DNA of 64,000 bases from Prevotella histicola JCM 15637 = DNF00424 (GCF_000613925.1 NZ_BAJX01000016.1:1-64000); one strand, 5' to 3'; positions 38,740-49,181 are shown, numbered from the stretch's first letter. Notes: generated by a model not told the origin, from the sequence alone. Numbers and translations are program-made.

Positions 38740-41384
38740 CTACCAACTCACCTTCCGAACGAGGTTACCTGCGGCAGTATTGGTGGTAATCTTCACGATG
38801 TAAGTACCGTGAGGCAGACTAATGGTGAGGTTATTCTTGCCTGCTGCATCGACACGCTGTACCAATGCACCGTTCAGACTGTACACGCTCACCGTCTGAA
38901 GTCCCGTCTGCTGGATGTTCAGCACACCCCCTTCGAAAGTGATGTTACCCTTTGTCTCGGTGGTGTTGATGCCCGTTGGCGTTATATCATCATCTGAATT
39001 ATACGGTCCGTTGAGGACTCTTATGCAGTAAGGGTTCTCCCATTTCGGGAAGACATCTACGTCTTTTCCATCCAGATTCACGATCAATCCCACCTTATAC
39101 CAGCGGCCGTTGACCAGCTGCACATTGTTTTTAGCCATCCAGATGCTATATACTCCTATGCCACTCTGCCCATCAGTAAGGTTGAGTGAGGATGGGTCGG
39201 CACCCAAAGGAACCACTCTTCCCGTCACCATATCCGTCAGTTGATAGCGCACAGGACCCACGTAGCCAGCAGCACCAACGACTTCAAACGACGCATGTAG
39301 GCGTGCTTTCTGCAGTGCTTCATAGTCAATCTCATTTCCATGACCCACTCCGTCGGCGTCTTCTACGCTGATTATCGTCGAACCAAAGAACTTTTCATTG
39401 CCCGTTTTGGCTATTGTGACGTACCAAGGCTCACGCATCTTGTAGTCTTTAACGTCTATTCGTGTGCCTACTTCTTTGTCAACGATGTAATGAGTGACGT
39501 CAGCTTTGATGCGAATCCTGCACTTCTGCCCCTTCACCTGGCGTGGAAGCGTCAGCGGAACATCGAAAACGGTGGTGCCATAAGGGTAGATGATAAGGCT
39601 ACGTGACACCCCTGTGGACACCAACTGCCCTTTTTCGTCAACCACTTCAGCCTGATGACACACTTAGCATCCCTTCCGTCGAGCTTACGAACAGCCAGAT
39701 GCACCATGTTTCGTACGCCAATCTGGAGTGAATCCTCAAGGATTGGCTTCTCAACAAGCTGCAACGCAGGTTCGTTGGAGGGTAACTCATCATAGAGAAC
39801 CTTACCGTTCTGCACCTCAAGGACGATGCGTGGTGCCATCTTCATGCGTGTCCATTGTCCCCATTTGCCGTCAGCTTTGCGCTCAGCATAGACCGGTGCG
39901 AGGGTATAAGTACCGTTTTTCAGGTTGGAAAGGTCGGCTTTGAAGGCGAGAGTATCGGCTGCCAGGATGTTATGAGCCAGTTCTCCACCCTGGAAACGGG
40001 CTACAGTATAACCGCCTTTTGCGTAATAATCAGACGGACAAGTACGCATCATATTGCCTTTTTCATCGTATATCCCGAGTCCGACATCGCCCTTGAAGGG
40101 TTTATCACCACGGTTATAGAAGTGGGTATATACCACCTTTGCATCAGCCGTTGGTGCTGTTGGCTTCGCTCCAAGGAAGTGCATATCACCCCCAACATCG
40201 AACGATAGCTTTGAAGTTTGCTCTCTTAAGGACTCTTCTATCTTAGGAACGCCAGCCTTATTAGGGTGTGCGAGGATGATAACAGGGTTGTATCTGAAGT
40301 CCAATAGTTGCTTATAATCCTCCTTTTTCTTAGCTACTAAGTTCAGAACAGACACTGCATAGTATCCATTACCATTGCCATACCATCCGAAATTCATATG
40401 AACCAGTCCGTCATGGTTGAACCCATCAGCCACCCAAGCATGTCCTCCGAGGTCTGAAGAACCTGCCATAAAGATTGGGAAGCCCTTCCTCAGCTCGCTA
40501 CGCATAATGTCCAGGAAGCCAACTGGCGACTCTATGTCAAGGCTTATGGCTGCTACGTCATAGTCGAAGTAGGTCGCGAAGGCGTTCTCAGCATCGTTAT
40601 CAGTAGCTCCACTACCCTCTTTTGAGTACTGCATGTTGGTTGCTATGCCCAGATCTCGCAGCAGTCTGGCTACGGCATCAGCCTGTTCTGCACTGTACTT
40701 GCCCTGCTGATAGACGGGAAGCATGCTCTGCCAGGCATAGGTTGACTTGGAGAAATCAGCCGAAAGGGTCATAATGGAGTCGCCTTGTTGCTGCTTGTAG
40801 CTGTTCTGTCCACGTCCATGCTCGGGCCATCGATGGTAATACATGATCTGCGACATGGCTGTTGCGACACAACCTGTGGGCACATCATACCCGAAGTTCA
40901 GTCTGTTGTTGAACGGCGCATGCTGTCCCCAGTAGGTTTTCAGCAGTGGTCTGACCTCGTCACCCGTTGCTTTCAGTGCCACGGCACGTGTGGTGAGCGA
41001 CGGATGAAGGTTCAGTTGGCGATACACCTGACGGTAAGCACGGAGGAGATCGCGTACCCCTGAGTCGGCATTCGTCGTGTCTAACTTGCCATCATCACTG
41101 TAAGCCAGCAGCTCTCCCATGCCGTCATGGCCTGCAACAACTACGAAACCTTTGCCCCGATCGTCGTTGTATATATAATAAGGAGAGAGTTTTGCGGTGC
41201 GTGTCTGTGCCATTCGGCGCACCTGTTTGTTCACTTGCACGTAGCGTTCGGCTATGGCTACGGCTTCAGCCGGCGTCACATTGCCAGCAAAGGTCAGCGT
41301 TCCAGAGAGTAGAAAAACGCCCAACGAAAGGAGCATCAGGCTGTTTTTGCGTAATGTCCTGAAAACTTTAAGGTAAATCTTCAT
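38740..41384 (-). CDS. C10-family (streptopain-like) cysteine protease with T9SS sorting domain, frameshifted
   Basis: A secreted cysteine protease related to streptopain, PrtT and Prevotella interpain A. After the signal peptide (LSGTLTFAG) and a Spi-like prodomain, the catalytic Cys172 lies in PTGCVATAMSQIMYYH and His315 in GGHAWVADGF, with a conserved HMNFGWYGNGNGYY. The C-terminus (NIQQTGLQTVSVYSLNGALV ... GTYIVKITTNTAAG) is a type A sorting domain recognised by T9SS. The frame breaks at 39651-39652: the first frame reads KCVIRLKW, the second continues AEVVDEKGQLVSTG. One G of AGGG is missing. Corrected length is about 881 residues. It likely degrades host proteins and depends on SprA for export. 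Confidence 0.88.
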
Positions 41385-41432
41385 AATATATTAAATTATT
41401 ATTACTATGTAAACAATCCTCTAAACGTTGTA

Positions 41433-41440
41433 CAAAGTTA
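41433..41440 (-). promoter_or_regulatory. -7 box of the C10 protease gene
   Basis: Minus-strand TAACTTTG, 49 bp upstream of the start at 41384. The -33 element is not at the usual distance. Confidence 0.45.
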
Positions 41441-41644
41441 CTGAATCCCCGATAAACAACGGACTCTGCAGCCCATCCTTTAATAAAAAATAAGTATGAG
41501 TAACATTATATTTTCTTTGCTTACACATTTTTCACTTCGTAATAATTCCTGCAAAATTGTGGTGGGTTGGTCGGTGAAGGCTTCTGTCTTGTAGGGAGAA
41601 AGGGTTGCATGACGATTGCAAAGTATCCTCTTTACGTGATTACG

Positions 41645-41863
41645 AAATAACCTTACAAAAAGTAAAGGCATATGGATGGCAAAACGAACGATAAGGGAGA
41701 AAAAACGACTTTGTAACCTCCGCAGTATCAATAGGTTACAAAGAGGCTTGTAAAAGGTGCCCTTTTGCGTTGTAAAAGACGCCCTTTTACACGTCAAAAG
41801 ATGCCCTTTTACATTGCAAAAGGGCATCTTTTAGAATGCAAAAGGGCGTAGATGGGGAAACAG
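41645..41863 (-). repeat. 220-bp dispersed element, copy 6
   Basis: Minus-orientation copy of 219 bp. A spurious 115-codon frame (41480-41827, minus) runs through it. Confidence 0.85.
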
Positions 41864-41901
41864 GAAGGAAAGAAATTGACAAATAACACCCCCAAAATAC
41901 G

Positions 41902-41946
41902 GCCTCCCCAAGCCCCTCCGAAGGAGGGGATGTGCCTGGCGGGATA
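41902..41946 (-). repeat. REP-like hairpin element
   Basis: Perfect CCCCTCC-GAAG-GGAGGGG stem-loop followed by GTGCCTGGCGGGAT, shared with the copy at 25885. Confidence 0.65.
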
Positions 41947-42112
41947 CGGAATGCTGGTTGCTGGGGGATAGAAAAGGATGAAAAAATATGGCTTAAAGGT
42001 CAGTGTTTTATTCTCGAAATTATAAAGTTTAGAAGTCAAAGTATTGCCTTATAGCAGGCAATTCAGCTATTTGTCAACTTGTAAGCACGCAGAAAAAGCG
42101 GTCGGACTGTCA

Positions 42113-42156
42113 CAAAAAAACCTCTCAACCCACCTTCTTTCGGTGGGGTGAGAGGC
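42113..42156 (-). terminator. Strong Rho-independent terminator of the lipocalin-like gene
   Basis: CCTCTCAACCCACC and GGTGGGGTGAGAGG form a 14-bp stem with one mismatch around a TTCTTTC loop. On the minus strand it is followed by seven T residues, 29 bp after the stop at 42185. Confidence 0.92.
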
Positions 42157-42184
42157 TCTTTGGCAACTCCCAGTTGCGCTCCAT

Positions 42185-42778
42185 TCATGCCCGAACGAAC
42201 TGGATGACCTTCTTAACAACCACCTCATTGAGGTCATGATCATCAAAAGTGGTCTCCGTAAGTTCAAGTTCTGTCAGCGTCAACTTCGTGATGCGCAACT
42301 TCGTATAGTTCGTTCCGCCAATCTTCATATAGAAACCATCGTCGTTAAAGCCGTAGTTTCCATCGTCATCTTTCTCCCATGAGCCGTTCTCTTTCTGCTC
42401 AAAACTCTGCAGTTTTCCCTCTGGTTGGAACTGGATTCGGATGTATCTATCGCCCAAATCCTCACGACTCAGTCCGGCAAGGGTGTCCAAATCGGCTATC
42501 TTACCATTGAGATAAGGGATGAGTTTATCGTCAAGTCGACGGTATTGTACTATCGTTTCTTTCCCCGTCTTTGGGTTTCTCAGAACTACATAACTACCAT
42601 TTTCGGATGACTGCCATGTGCCGTGCAGCTTCAACTCCGTCTCTTTGTTATTTACAACAGTACTGTCACTACCTTTATAGTCTTCCTCTTCATCGCTGCT
42701 ACACGAAGCAAACGTAAATAATCCTGCGAGCATCAGGAGTGCCCATGCCGCTTTTTTAAACAAATTACTTCTTTTCAT
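42185..42778 (-). CDS. Lipocalin-like lipoprotein of unknown function
   Basis: A 197-residue lipoprotein: signal peptide ending LFTFASCSSD, lipidation at Cys26, followed by acidic residues. The mature part begins with the lipocalin-like pattern LHGTWQSSENGSYVVLRNPKTGKE. It then alternates strands (YIRIQFQPEGKLQSFEQKENGSW, LRITKLTLTELELTET), as in the lipocalin_4/DUF4923-type lipoproteins of Bacteroidota. No ligand can be assigned. It is a single-gene unit, with its own -7 box and a strong terminator. Confidence 0.7.
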   Translation of the reverse strand: MKRSNLFKKAAWALLMLAGLFTFASCSSDEEEDYKGSDSTVVNNKETELKLHGTWQSSENGSYVVLRNPKTGKETIVQYRRLDDKLIPYLNGKIADLDTLAGLSREDLGDRYIRIQFQPEGKLQSFEQKENGSWEKDDDGNYGFNDDGFYMKIGGTNYTKLRITKLTLTELELTETTFDDHDLNEVVVKKVIQFVRA

Positions 42779-42806
42779 GATTTCAATATTATTGATTAAA
42801 CAGTGG

Positions 42807-42814
42807 CAAAGATA
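42807..42814 (-). promoter_or_regulatory. -7 box of the lipocalin-like gene
   Basis: Minus-strand TATCTTTG, 29 bp upstream of the start at 42778. Confidence 0.5.
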
Positions 42815-43068
42815 AGCCTATTACATCCAAACAGACGAAAAAACAGCTTGCTTTTAATTGATTTTTTCTTTATAACCCACTGAATAAAGCGAGGTTAACA
42901 TTATCCTCTCCAGACGCCCGTGAGACGTTAAGGGGGATTAATAAGTGTAGAGAAATAAGGCAAAGAACGGTTAGGGGGATTGCAGAAAAGTATCAACACT
43001 GGTACAAACGCCGCAATAAATTGCGTTAAAATACACCTTATTATATGTAATATGTCCAATTTTTATGT

Positions 43069-43076
43069 TAACTTTG
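43069..43076 (+). promoter_or_regulatory. -7 box of the M3 peptidase gene
   Basis: TAACTTTG, 27 bp before the ATG at 43103. The 324-bp gap between the divergent lipocalin-like and M3 genes holds only these two promoters. Confidence 0.5.
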
Positions 43077-43102
43077 TGGGTTAATAAAGAGAAAGCAAAG
43101 AC

Positions 43103-45190
43103 ATGAATAAAGACATAAAAGAGGAGAAAGGGCGCGTAAACCCCTTCTTCTTACCCTATGATACGCCGCATGACACCGTTCCTTTCGACCGCATTGAGCT
43201 TGCCGACTATGAGGAAGCGATGATGGAAGGCATACGAAGAGAGAACGAACAGATTGAGAAAATCATCAATAATCCTGATGAACCAACCTTTGAAAATACC
43301 ATTATTCCAGAGGATGAGGTGAAGGGAAGAAAGCATTATTACGACCTTCTGAGCAGGGTGGAGAGTGTCTTCTTCAATATGCTAAGCGCTGAAACGAACG
43401 ACGAGATGGACGCTTTGGCGCAGAAGATGAGCCCTATCCTGACGAAACACAGCAATGATGTCAGTCTGAATCCAAAGGTTTTCGAACGTATCAAGTATGT
43501 TTACGAACATCACGGAGCACTTACTCCTGAGGAAAACCGCCTCTTGGAGAACAGCTATGACGGCTTTGTACGCAGTGGTGCACTGCTTGATGAAGCCGGA
43601 AAGGACCGCCTTCGCAAGCTGACAGAGGAGGCTTCGATGCTCTCCCTACAGTTCTCACAGAATCTTTTGAAGGAGAATAAGGCGTATACACTGCACATTA
43701 CTGACGAAAAAGACCTCGATGGACTACCTGATACCGCACGTGAAGCAGCACAAGAGGCTGCCAAAGAACGCGGAATGGAGGGTTGGGTGTTCACCTTGGA
43801 TGCCCCCAGTTACGGTCCGTTCCTTATGTATAGCACACGGCGGAAGCTGCGTGAGGAACTCTATATGGCGCATAACACACTCTGCATAAAGGACAATGAC
43901 ACGAATAACCTTAAGGTTTGTCAGCGTCTTATCAACCTTCGCAGAGAGATGGCACAGCTCTTGGGCTATGATACTTACGCCGATTACGTGATGAAATACC
44001 GCATGGCAACATCCGTAGAGAACGTATATAAACTGCTCAACGACCTCATCAAAGCCTATAAACCAACGGCGATTGAGGAACGAAACGAGGTGATTGCACT
44101 CGCAAAAGAGATGGAAGGCGACGACTTTAAGGTCATGCCGTGGGACGTAGCCTACTACTCTCACCAGCTGAAGATGCGTAAATACGACCTCGATCCAGAG
44201 ATGTTACGCCCTTATCTGGAGCTTAACAACGTCATCAAAGGGGTCTTCGGACTGGCTACACGCTTGTATGGTATCACCTTCAAGGAGAACAAAGACATCC
44301 CAGTATACCATCCTGACGTACGCCCATATGAGGTGTATGACAAGGACGGGAGCTACCTTGCCGTGCTGTATGTTGACTTCCACCCACGCAAAGGGAAGCG
44401 TGACGGAGCATGGATGACCGAGTTCCAAGGACAATGGATTGACCGTGAAGGGAAGAATATACGCCCACATGCCTCGCTGGTGATGAACCTATCCAAGCCA
44501 ACAGAGGACAAACCAGCACTGCTAAGGTTAGGAGAAGTGGAGACATTCCTGCACGAATTCGGACATTCTCTGCATGGTATGTTTGCCAATACACGCTTCG
44601 AGAGTCTGTCAGGGACGAACGTGTGGTGGGATTTCGTTGAACTTCCGTCACAGTTTATGGAGAACTTTGCAGTGGAAAAGGACTTTCTTCGCACCTTCGC
44701 CTTCCATTATGAGACAGGTGAACCGATGCCCGATGAACTGATAGAGAAGATCATTGCCAGTCGGAACTACGGTGCTGCAACGGCTTGTCTGCGCCAAGTG
44801 AGCTTCGGATTGCTCGACATGGCTTACTATACACAGCGTGATGAGTTCACTGAAGACATCATTCCTTTCGAGAAAAAGGCGTGGGCTGACGCCATTGTTG
44901 GTGAACAACTGCCCAATACTTGTATGACAGTTCAGTTCTCACACATCATGGCTGGCGGTTATGCAGCAGGCTATTACAGCTACAAATGGGCTGAGGTGCT
45001 GGATGCAGATGCCTTCAGTGTCTTCAAGAAAGAGGGTATCTTCAATCAGGAAACAGCCCAACGCTTCCGTGATAACATCCTCTCACGGGGTGGAACGGAA
45101 CATCCAATGACGCTCTATAAACGCTTCCGTGGACAGGAACCAACCATCGATGCGCTGATAGAAAGGGACGGAATAGTACGGAAAAGCTAA
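43103..45190 (+). CDS. M3-family peptidyl-dipeptidase / oligopeptidase (Dcp-like)
   Basis: A 695-residue cytoplasmic-type zinc peptidase without a signal peptide. The HEFGH motif begins at residue 484 (FLHEFGHSLHGMF) with the downstream Glu in the family pattern GTNVWWDFVELPSQFMENF. The N-terminal helical half (NPFFLPYDTPHDTVPFDRI) fits peptidyl-dipeptidase Dcp and oligopeptidase A. It trims short peptides, acting in peptide nutrition or protein turnover, an important activity for proteolytic Bacteroidota. The gene stands alone on the plus strand with a clear -7 box. Confidence 0.92.
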   Translation: MNKDIKEEKGRVNPFFLPYDTPHDTVPFDRIELADYEEAMMEGIRRENEQIEKIINNPDEPTFENTIIPEDEVKGRKHYYDLLSRVESVFFNMLSAETNDEMDALAQKMSPILTKHSNDVSLNPKVFERIKYVYEHHGALTPEENRLLENSYDGFVRSGALLDEAGKDRLRKLTEEASMLSLQFSQNLLKENKAYTLHITDEKDLDGLPDTAREAAQEAAKERGMEGWVFTLDAPSYGPFLMYSTRRKLREELYMAHNTLCIKDNDTNNLKVCQRLINLRREMAQLLGYDTYADYVMKYRMATSVENVYKLLNDLIKAYKPTAIEERNEVIALAKEMEGDDFKVMPWDVAYYSHQLKMRKYDLDPEMLRPYLELNNVIKGVFGLATRLYGITFKENKDIPVYHPDVRPYEVYDKDGSYLAVLYVDFHPRKGKRDGAWMTEFQGQWIDREGKNIRPHASLVMNLSKPTEDKPALLRLGEVETFLHEFGHSLHGMFANTRFESLSGTNVWWDFVELPSQFMENFAVEKDFLRTFAFHYETGEPMPDELIEKIIASRNYGAATACLRQVSFGLLDMAYYTQRDEFTEDIIPFEKKAWADAIVGEQLPNTCMTVQFSHIMAGGYAAGYYSYKWAEVLDADAFSVFKKEGIFNQETAQRFRDNILSRGGTEHPMTLYKRFRGQEPTIDALIERDGIVRKS

Positions 45191-45285
45191 AAGAAAAAAG
45201 AGCAAAAGGGTAAACAAAGTAGAGCAAAAGAGTAAACAAAGTAAGGTCAGACAGCAAGATTCAAGACTTGAAATCTGGGCTTTTG

Positions 45286-45572
45286 GGCTTGAAACGTTGA
45301 ACTCTTAAGCTTGGAACGTTGGACTTTTGAGCTTGAAACGTTGGACTTTAGAGAGATAAAACATCAAGCGTTGAGCTTGAAACGTTAAGTTTTTGAGAGA
45401 TAAAACACCAAGTGTTTGAACTTGAAACGTTGGACTTTTAAGAGATAAAACATCAAGCGTTGAGCTTGGAAGGTTAGTCTTTTGGGCTTGGAAACTTGGA
45501 CTCTTGATAGATAAAAAATCAAGCGTTGAGCTGAGAAGTTGGGACTTTAAAAGGATTGAACACGAGGTTTGA
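45286..45572. repeat. Degenerate tandem array with 22/44-bp period
   Basis: Units of GCTTGAAACGTTGGACTTTT (about 22 bp) alternate with AGAGATAAAACATCAAGCGT (about 22 bp), so the distance between GATAAAACA motifs is close to 44 or 66 bp. It fills most of the 566-bp gap before the dCMP deaminase operon. No gene is present there. Confidence 0.65.
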
Positions 45573-45756
45573 GCATTGAAGATGAGCTCTTCATTCTTCC
45601 ATTCCTTCGTTTTTTCACCCTTAAAACAGTAACACTCCCAGCCTCAGACATGCCCCTTCCGCACGCAATCTGCCCTCCCCTCCCCGCAGAAAGGGTGCAG
45701 AAAACAACCCAGAAGGGCTCAGAAAGGCATCAGAACTACGATATATTCTTACATAA

Positions 45757-46188
45757 ATGATAACAAAACAAGATAAAAAACAGGACCTTCTCGACTATCG
45801 TTACCTACGTATGGCACGCATATGGGCAGAGAATTCTTATTGTCAACGCCGCCAAGTAGGTGCTTTAGTAGTGAAAAATCAGATGATAATCAGCGATGGT
45901 TACAACGGAACACCAAGTGGTTTCGAGAACATTTGTGAGGATGAAGCAGGTGTAACGAAGCCTTATGTGCTCCATGCAGAAGCCAATGCCATCACGAAAC
46001 TCGCCCGAAGCGGGAACAACAGTGAGGATTCTACACTCTATGTCACAGCCTCTCCGTGCATAGAATGTGCTAAACTCATCATCCAAGCAGGCATACGCAG
46101 GGTCGTATATGGGGAGAAATACCGCCTCACAGATGGTATCGACCTACTCGAATGGGCAGGAATTGAAGTAGAATATAAGGAACTATGA
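45757..46188 (+). CDS. dCMP/cytidine deaminase family protein
   Basis: A 143-residue zinc deaminase. The metal ligands are in HAEANA (His73, Glu75 as proton shuttle) and in SPCIECAK (Cys101, Cys104). Length and the NGTPSGFENICED insertion between strands match deoxycytidylate deaminase, which converts dCMP to dUMP for thymidylate synthesis. It is the first gene of a plus-strand operon and overlaps the S41 protease start by 4 bp (ATGA). The link to 5-formyl-THF cyclo-ligase two genes later fits a nucleotide/folate theme. Confidence 0.93.
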   Translation: MITKQDKKQDLLDYRYLRMARIWAENSYCQRRQVGALVVKNQMIISDGYNGTPSGFENICEDEAGVTKPYVLHAEANAITKLARSGNNSEDSTLYVTASPCIECAKLIIQAGIRRVVYGEKYRLTDGIDLLEWAGIEVEYKEL

Positions 46189-47858
46189 ACCAGAAAAAGA
46201 ACAACCATTTCATGCCATTGGTGATGGCGCTCTGCGTTGTCGTTGGTATTATGATTGGTACTTTCTATGCCAATCACTTCTCAGGGAATCGCCTTAACAT
46301 CATAAACAGTGGTAGTAGCCGCCTGAGTAACCTACTTCACATCATCGATGATCAGTATGTTGACTCCGTAAACATCGATAGTCTTGTCGAAAAGGCCATC
46401 CCTCAGATCCTGGCGGAGCTTGATCCGCACTCTGTTTACATCAGTGCGAAGGACGTTCAGCTTGCTACAGACGACTTAAAGGGCTCCTTTTCGGGTGTAG
46501 GTATTGAGTTTATCATCCGTGATGATACCATTCGTGTGCAGAATGTCATCAAGGATGGACCTGCCAACCGTGCTGGTTTGCTTGCTGGAGACAAGATAGT
46601 AAGCATCAATGGCAAGCCTTTCGTTGGTAAGATCGTCACCAATGAGGAGGCGATGCACCGTCTTAAAGGTCCGAAAGACTCAAAGGTTCTGATTGGAGTG
46701 AAGCGCTTTGGAGAGAAAGGAGTGAAGGTATTCACGGTCACACGTGGTGACATCTCCGTGAAGAGTATCTCTGCTTGCTACATGATCAATGACACAACGG
46801 GTTACATTCGGGTGAAGTCTTTCGGTGAAAGGACCTATGCAGAGATGCTTTCAGCACTGCAAACACTGAACATAGAAGGGGCTGATCACCTCATAATAGA
46901 CCTACGTGACAACGGTGGAGGCATACTCGAAGCTGCCGTACAGATGGCAAATGAGTTCCTACCCAAGAACCGTCTGATTGTCTATACACAAGGAAGAAAG
47001 AGTCCAAGAGCCGAATATCGAAGCAATGGCAAGGGCAGTTATCAACACATTCCTATGGTTGTTCTCATCAACGAAGGTACTGCTTCAGCTGCCGAGATAT
47101 TTGCTGGTGCGATGCAAGACAACGACCGTGCAACGATCGTAGGGCGTCGTTCGTTCGGTAAAGGACTTGTGCAGCAACAGATACAGTTCCCCGATGGCAG
47201 TATGATACGCCTCACTGTGGCTCGATATTACACCCCTTCAGGCCGTTGCATACAGAAACCTTTCAAGCCAGGGGACAATGCTGACTATGAAAATGACCTC
47301 CTTTCGCGTTATCGTCATGGGGAGTTCTTCTCACAGGACAGCATCAAACACGTCGGACCAGCTTACCATACACACAACGGACGCACCGTATATGGCGGTG
47401 GAGGTATCACTCCTGACATCTTCGTACCAGAGGATACGTCGCACGTTACATCCTATTATAAGGAGGCAGCGATGAGCGGTTTGATCCTGCAATACGCCTT
47501 TAACTACACCGATGAGCACCGTCCGATACTGAGTAAGTTCACGGAAATGATGCCATTAGCGAACTATCTCGACCGTCAGAACCTTGTGAACGACTTCGCA
47601 AACTATGCTGCGCGCTACGGATTACGGCGTCGGAACCTGATGATTATGCGGTCACATTCATTGCTACAGAACTACATTGACAGTAGAATCATCTATAATA
47701 TCCTTGACGAACAGGCGTGGATTGAATACCTGAACCTCTCCGATGAGACGGTAAAGGCGGCACTGAACGTCTTCAAAAACCACACCAAGTACCTTGCTAA
47801 GCCGAGACATGTACCAGCAAGGACGGTCAGAAACACGCCACAAGCAAACCGAAGATAA
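46185..47858 (+). CDS. S41-family C-terminal processing protease (CtpA/Prc type)
   Basis: A 557-residue protease with an N-terminal signal anchor (PLVMALCVVVGIMIGTF). A PDZ domain lies at ~97-185 (GIEFIIRDDTIRVQNVI, GPANRAGLLAGDKI). In the S41 core the catalytic serine is Ser301 in INEGTASAAE and the lysine is Lys326 in SFGKGLVQ. It should cleave periplasmic proteins near their C-termini, in envelope quality control. It overlaps the genes on both sides (4 bp and 1 bp), showing translational coupling within the operon. Confidence 0.94.
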   Translation: MNQKKNNHFMPLVMALCVVVGIMIGTFYANHFSGNRLNIINSGSSRLSNLLHIIDDQYVDSVNIDSLVEKAIPQILAELDPHSVYISAKDVQLATDDLKGSFSGVGIEFIIRDDTIRVQNVIKDGPANRAGLLAGDKIVSINGKPFVGKIVTNEEAMHRLKGPKDSKVLIGVKRFGEKGVKVFTVTRGDISVKSISACYMINDTTGYIRVKSFGERTYAEMLSALQTLNIEGADHLIIDLRDNGGGILEAAVQMANEFLPKNRLIVYTQGRKSPRAEYRSNGKGSYQHIPMVVLINEGTASAAEIFAGAMQDNDRATIVGRRSFGKGLVQQQIQFPDGSMIRLTVARYYTPSGRCIQKPFKPGDNADYENDLLSRYRHGEFFSQDSIKHVGPAYHTHNGRTVYGGGGITPDIFVPEDTSHVTSYYKEAAMSGLILQYAFNYTDEHRPILSKFTEMMPLANYLDRQNLVNDFANYAARYGLRRRNLMIMRSHSLLQNYIDSRIIYNILDEQAWIEYLNLSDETVKAALNVFKNHTKYLAKPRHVPARTVRNTPQANRR

Positions 47859-48400
47859 TGGAAAAACTATCGAAAAAAGATCTGAGAAAGCAAGTAAGGG
47901 CGGCGAAAGCACACTATACGGCGGAGGAACTGGTCGGACAATCCGACCCACTGATCCGCCAAGTACTTGCCCATCCACAACTACAGACGGCACAAACCGT
48001 ACTGCTTTATAACTCAATGGCTGATGAGGTTGCTACACACAACCTCATCAGCCATTTGGCTTTAATGGGAAAAACGGTGCTGTTACCTGTCGTTATCAGC
48101 GAAACGGAGATGGAAATACGCCGCTATACGGGTCCCGACTTACTACGTATTAGCTCCTATGGCATCCTCGAACCTACGGGTGAGCCCTTCACACAGTATG
48201 AGAACATCGACTTCGCACTCATCCCTGGCATGGCTTTCGATGCTGATGGCAACCGCCTCGGACGTGGGAAAGGCTATTACGACCGCTTCCTTCCGCTCAT
48301 GACAAGAGCTCGAAAAGTAGGCATTTGCTTCCCTTTCCAGTTCCTACCGCACATCCCCACGGAGCCAACTGACATGCCAATGGATGAGGTAATACACTAA
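47858..48400 (+). CDS. 5-formyltetrahydrofolate cyclo-ligase
   Basis: A 180-residue enzyme that converts 5-formyl-THF to 5,10-methenyl-THF with ATP, recycling folate. The N-terminal KKDLRKQVRAAKAHYTAEE helix and the ATP/Mg motif DADGNRLGRGKGYYDRFL (~140-157) are diagnostic. It is the last gene of the operon; its ATG shares one base with the preceding stop codon. A long palindrome with T-run follows. Confidence 0.95.
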   Translation: MEKLSKKDLRKQVRAAKAHYTAEELVGQSDPLIRQVLAHPQLQTAQTVLLYNSMADEVATHNLISHLALMGKTVLLPVVISETEMEIRRYTGPDLLRISSYGILEPTGEPFTQYENIDFALIPGMAFDADGNRLGRGKGYYDRFLPLMTRARKVGICFPFQFLPHIPTEPTDMPMDEVIH

Positions 48401-48418
48401 ACACCATGCCTTTTCTGG

Positions 48419-48451
48419 GAAGAAAAATGGCAATATTGCCACTTTTTCTTC
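48419..48451 (+). terminator. Palindromic terminator of the deaminase-protease-ligase operon
   Basis: GAAGAAAAATGGCAATA pairs with TATTGCCACTTTTTCTTC apart from one extra base, giving a long hairpin ending in a T-rich run, 19 bp after the ligase stop. Confidence 0.7.
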
Positions 48452-48490
48452 GCAAAAGACAATTTTTCGAGAACATAACAGGCACCTTAC

Positions 48491-48525
48491 GAAGAATTTT
48501 TGGCAATATTGCCACTTTTTCTTCC
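48491..48525 (+). repeat. Second GGCAATATTGCC palindrome
   Basis: Repeats 24 bp exactly from the first palindrome (48501-48524 equals 48428-48451), 50 bp further on. It could be a tandem terminator or a protein-binding site. Confidence 0.6.
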
Positions 48526-48796
48526 TAACCTTGTAAGAACCAAAGTAGCATAAGCCAAGAACTGATTCAGTCCACATCCTACCGTTAATGCCCCACCTTC
48601 TCTGTAGGATTTGCCATACCCCACAAAGTAATCTCTCCTTCCCGAGGACCTCGGCGATATTCCTGGAAGACCAAGTTCTCCACTTTTCATCTGCACATTC
48701 TCTTCCCTTGAGGAGCTTGGGAAGGCTACTCTTCGAGGCTTGGGGAGACCGTCTGAGAAGCATGTTTTACTTTAATGTTGTCAATTTATTTTCTTT

Positions 48797-49016
48797 CTGC
48801 TTTTCGATCTACGCCCTTTTGCGTTCTAAAAGATGCCCTTTTGCATTGCAAAAGGGCATCTTTTGATGTGTAAAAGGGCATGTTTTGCAACGCAAAAGGG
48901 CACCTTTTACAACCCCATCTGTAACTCTCTGATAATCCAAAGGTTACAAAAGCGATTTTTCATGATTATCCTTCATTTCAGCATTAATGAGCTCTTCTGT
49001 TTTGTAAGATTATTTC
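48797..49016 (+). repeat. 220-bp dispersed element, copy 7
   Basis: Plus-orientation copy, 220 bp. The 781-bp gap 48401-49181 also holds the palindromes and degraded REP-like units (48700-48750), with no supported gene. Confidence 0.85.
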
Positions 49017-49181
49017 CTTTAATCTAATCCTTAGGAATCAACACTTGCAATGGAGGTGAAAGGTTACACCATTGTTATTCTATGATAAACCATATAGAGC
49101 CCCATACACCATACAGTGACATACAGGAGTCATGTATATATGGGTTTATAAAGTACCAGAAAGTTCTTCAGGGGATAGCAT

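Noticed and set aside
41480..41827. 115-codon minus-strand frame
   Set aside because: It runs through a dispersed repeat; equivalent frames in other copies are broken by stops, so protein constraint is unlikely.
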